Below are positions 4,866-5,500 of a stretch of DNA of 5,500 nucleotides, in pieces (position 1 is the first letter of the stretch; each line of letters opens with the position of its first letter). The notes beneath the pieces are model-generated. The model worked only from the letters and a program-made list of their open reading frames with translations, did no database searches and was not told where the DNA came from. Both the position numbers and the translations under genes were made by a program. The stretch comes from Hyphomonas sp. (GTDB taxonomy: Bacteria > Pseudomonadota > Alphaproteobacteria > Caulobacterales > Hyphomonadaceae): contig DNFL01000279.1 of NCBI GenBank assembly GCA_003486945.1, positions 1 through 5,500 on the forward strand, in the 5' to 3' direction.

Positions 4866-5500
4866 TCAGCCCCGCGCCTCTTCCTGCTCCGCCCACTGCG
4901 CCGCTGCGCCGCGCGCCAAGTCGCGCACGCGCGCGATATAGGCCTGCCGTTCGGTCGGCGAGATCGCCCCGCGCGAATCGATCAGGTTGAACGTGTGCGA
5001 TGCCTTCAGCGCATAATCATACGCCGGCAGCGGCTTTCCCGCTGCCCTCAGCGCGTTCGACTGGTTCTCGCAATCGGCGAACCAACGCTTCAGCATCTCG
5101 ACATCCGAATGCTCGAAATTGAACGCGCTCTGCTGGCGCTCATTTTCCAGGAACACATCGCCATAGGTCAGTGGAACGTCCGAGGACGGATCATTGAACG
5201 GCAGGTCATACACATTGTCCACGCCGAACACATACATCGCAAGGCGCTCGAGGCCGTAGGTCAGCTCGCCCGAAACCGGCGCCACGTCCAGCCCGCCCAC
5301 CTGCTGGAAGTAGGTGTATTGCGAGACTTCCATCCCGTCACACCACACTTCCCAGCCGAGACCCCAGGCGCCCACGGTCGGGTTCTCCCAATCATCTTCC
5401 ACAAAACGGATGTCGTGTACGGACGGATCAATCCCGATCCGGTACAGGCTCTCGAGGTAAAGGTCCTGCAGGTTCGCCGGGTTCGGCTTCAGGATCACCT
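4866..5500 (-). CDS. glyQ: Glycyl-tRNA synthetase, alpha subunit, C-terminal part (runs off the right edge)
   Basis: This is the catalytic alpha subunit of the alpha2beta2 enzyme, which forms glycyl-adenylate and charges tRNA(Gly) together with GlyS. The 210 visible residues are about two thirds to 70% of a ~290-300 residue protein; the N-terminus, including class II motif 1 and the start codon, is outside. Visible family blocks, numbered from the fragment start, are [18 protein letters not shown] (1-18), [25 protein letters not shown] (28-52), [16 protein letters not shown] (54-69) and [17 protein letters not shown] (76-92, including the class II motif 3 arginine R85). The C-terminal [19 protein letters not shown] block is also typical. 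The GTG at 5498 is an internal valine, not the start. It is the most upstream gene of the minus-strand series and is separated from its partner glyS by about 1.66 kb. Confidence 0.97.
   Translation of the reverse strand, partial: VILKPNPANLQDLYLESLYRIGIDPSVHDIRFVEDDWENPTVGAWGLGWEVWCDGMEVSQYTYFQQVGGLDVAPVSGELTYGLERLAMYVFGVDNVYDLPFNDPSSDVPLTYGDVFLENERQQSAFNFEHSDVEMLKRWFADCENQSNALRAAGKPLPAYDYALKASHTFNLIDSRGAISPTERQAYIARVRDLARGAAAQWAEQEEARG

Overview
The window reads as high-GC alphaproteobacterial chromosome. The gene content and order (glyQ, glyS, then pyruvate phosphate dikinase), the strong G/C preference at third codon positions and the protein sequences all fit that class. A Caulobacterales/Hyphomonadales-like lineage is my best guess, but this is an inference from sequence style and no search was run.

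Layout, read along the minus strand from the right edge. The C-terminal two thirds of glyQ (glycyl-tRNA synthetase alpha subunit) enters at 5500 and ends at 4866. A 77-base gap with a G/C hairpin follows. Next come a small DoxX-type membrane protein (4788-4372), a tandem-motif CDGSH iron-sulfur protein (3524-3285), glyS (glycyl-tRNA synthetase beta subunit, 3202-1094) and the N-terminal third of ppdK (899 to the left edge). One gene runs the other way: a seven-helix membrane protein at 3637-4398 (+). It diverges from the CDGSH gene across 112 bases and converges with the DoxX gene, sharing 27 bases at their 3' ends.

The two glycyl-tRNA synthetase subunits form one alpha2beta2 enzyme, but here their genes are about 1.66 kb apart, separated by three small accessory genes: two membrane proteins and one Fe-S protein. 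ppdK interconverts pyruvate and phosphoenolpyruvate in central carbon metabolism and is not functionally tied to the synthetase. Its 194-base leader carries two separate inverted repeats, one resembling a LacI-family operator and one built on TGC/GCA half-sites, so it is probably regulated independently of glyS.

The first ~23 bases look like a degraded contig end. The reading frame is kept, but a near-invariant PPDK motif is replaced by Gly/Pro codons made almost only of G and C. I see no CRISPR array, tRNA, rRNA, insertion sequence or phage gene. There is no clear sign of an undescribed multi-gene system. The most useful leads are the ppdK control region, the atypical segment inside glyS and the accessory cassette between glyQ and glyS.
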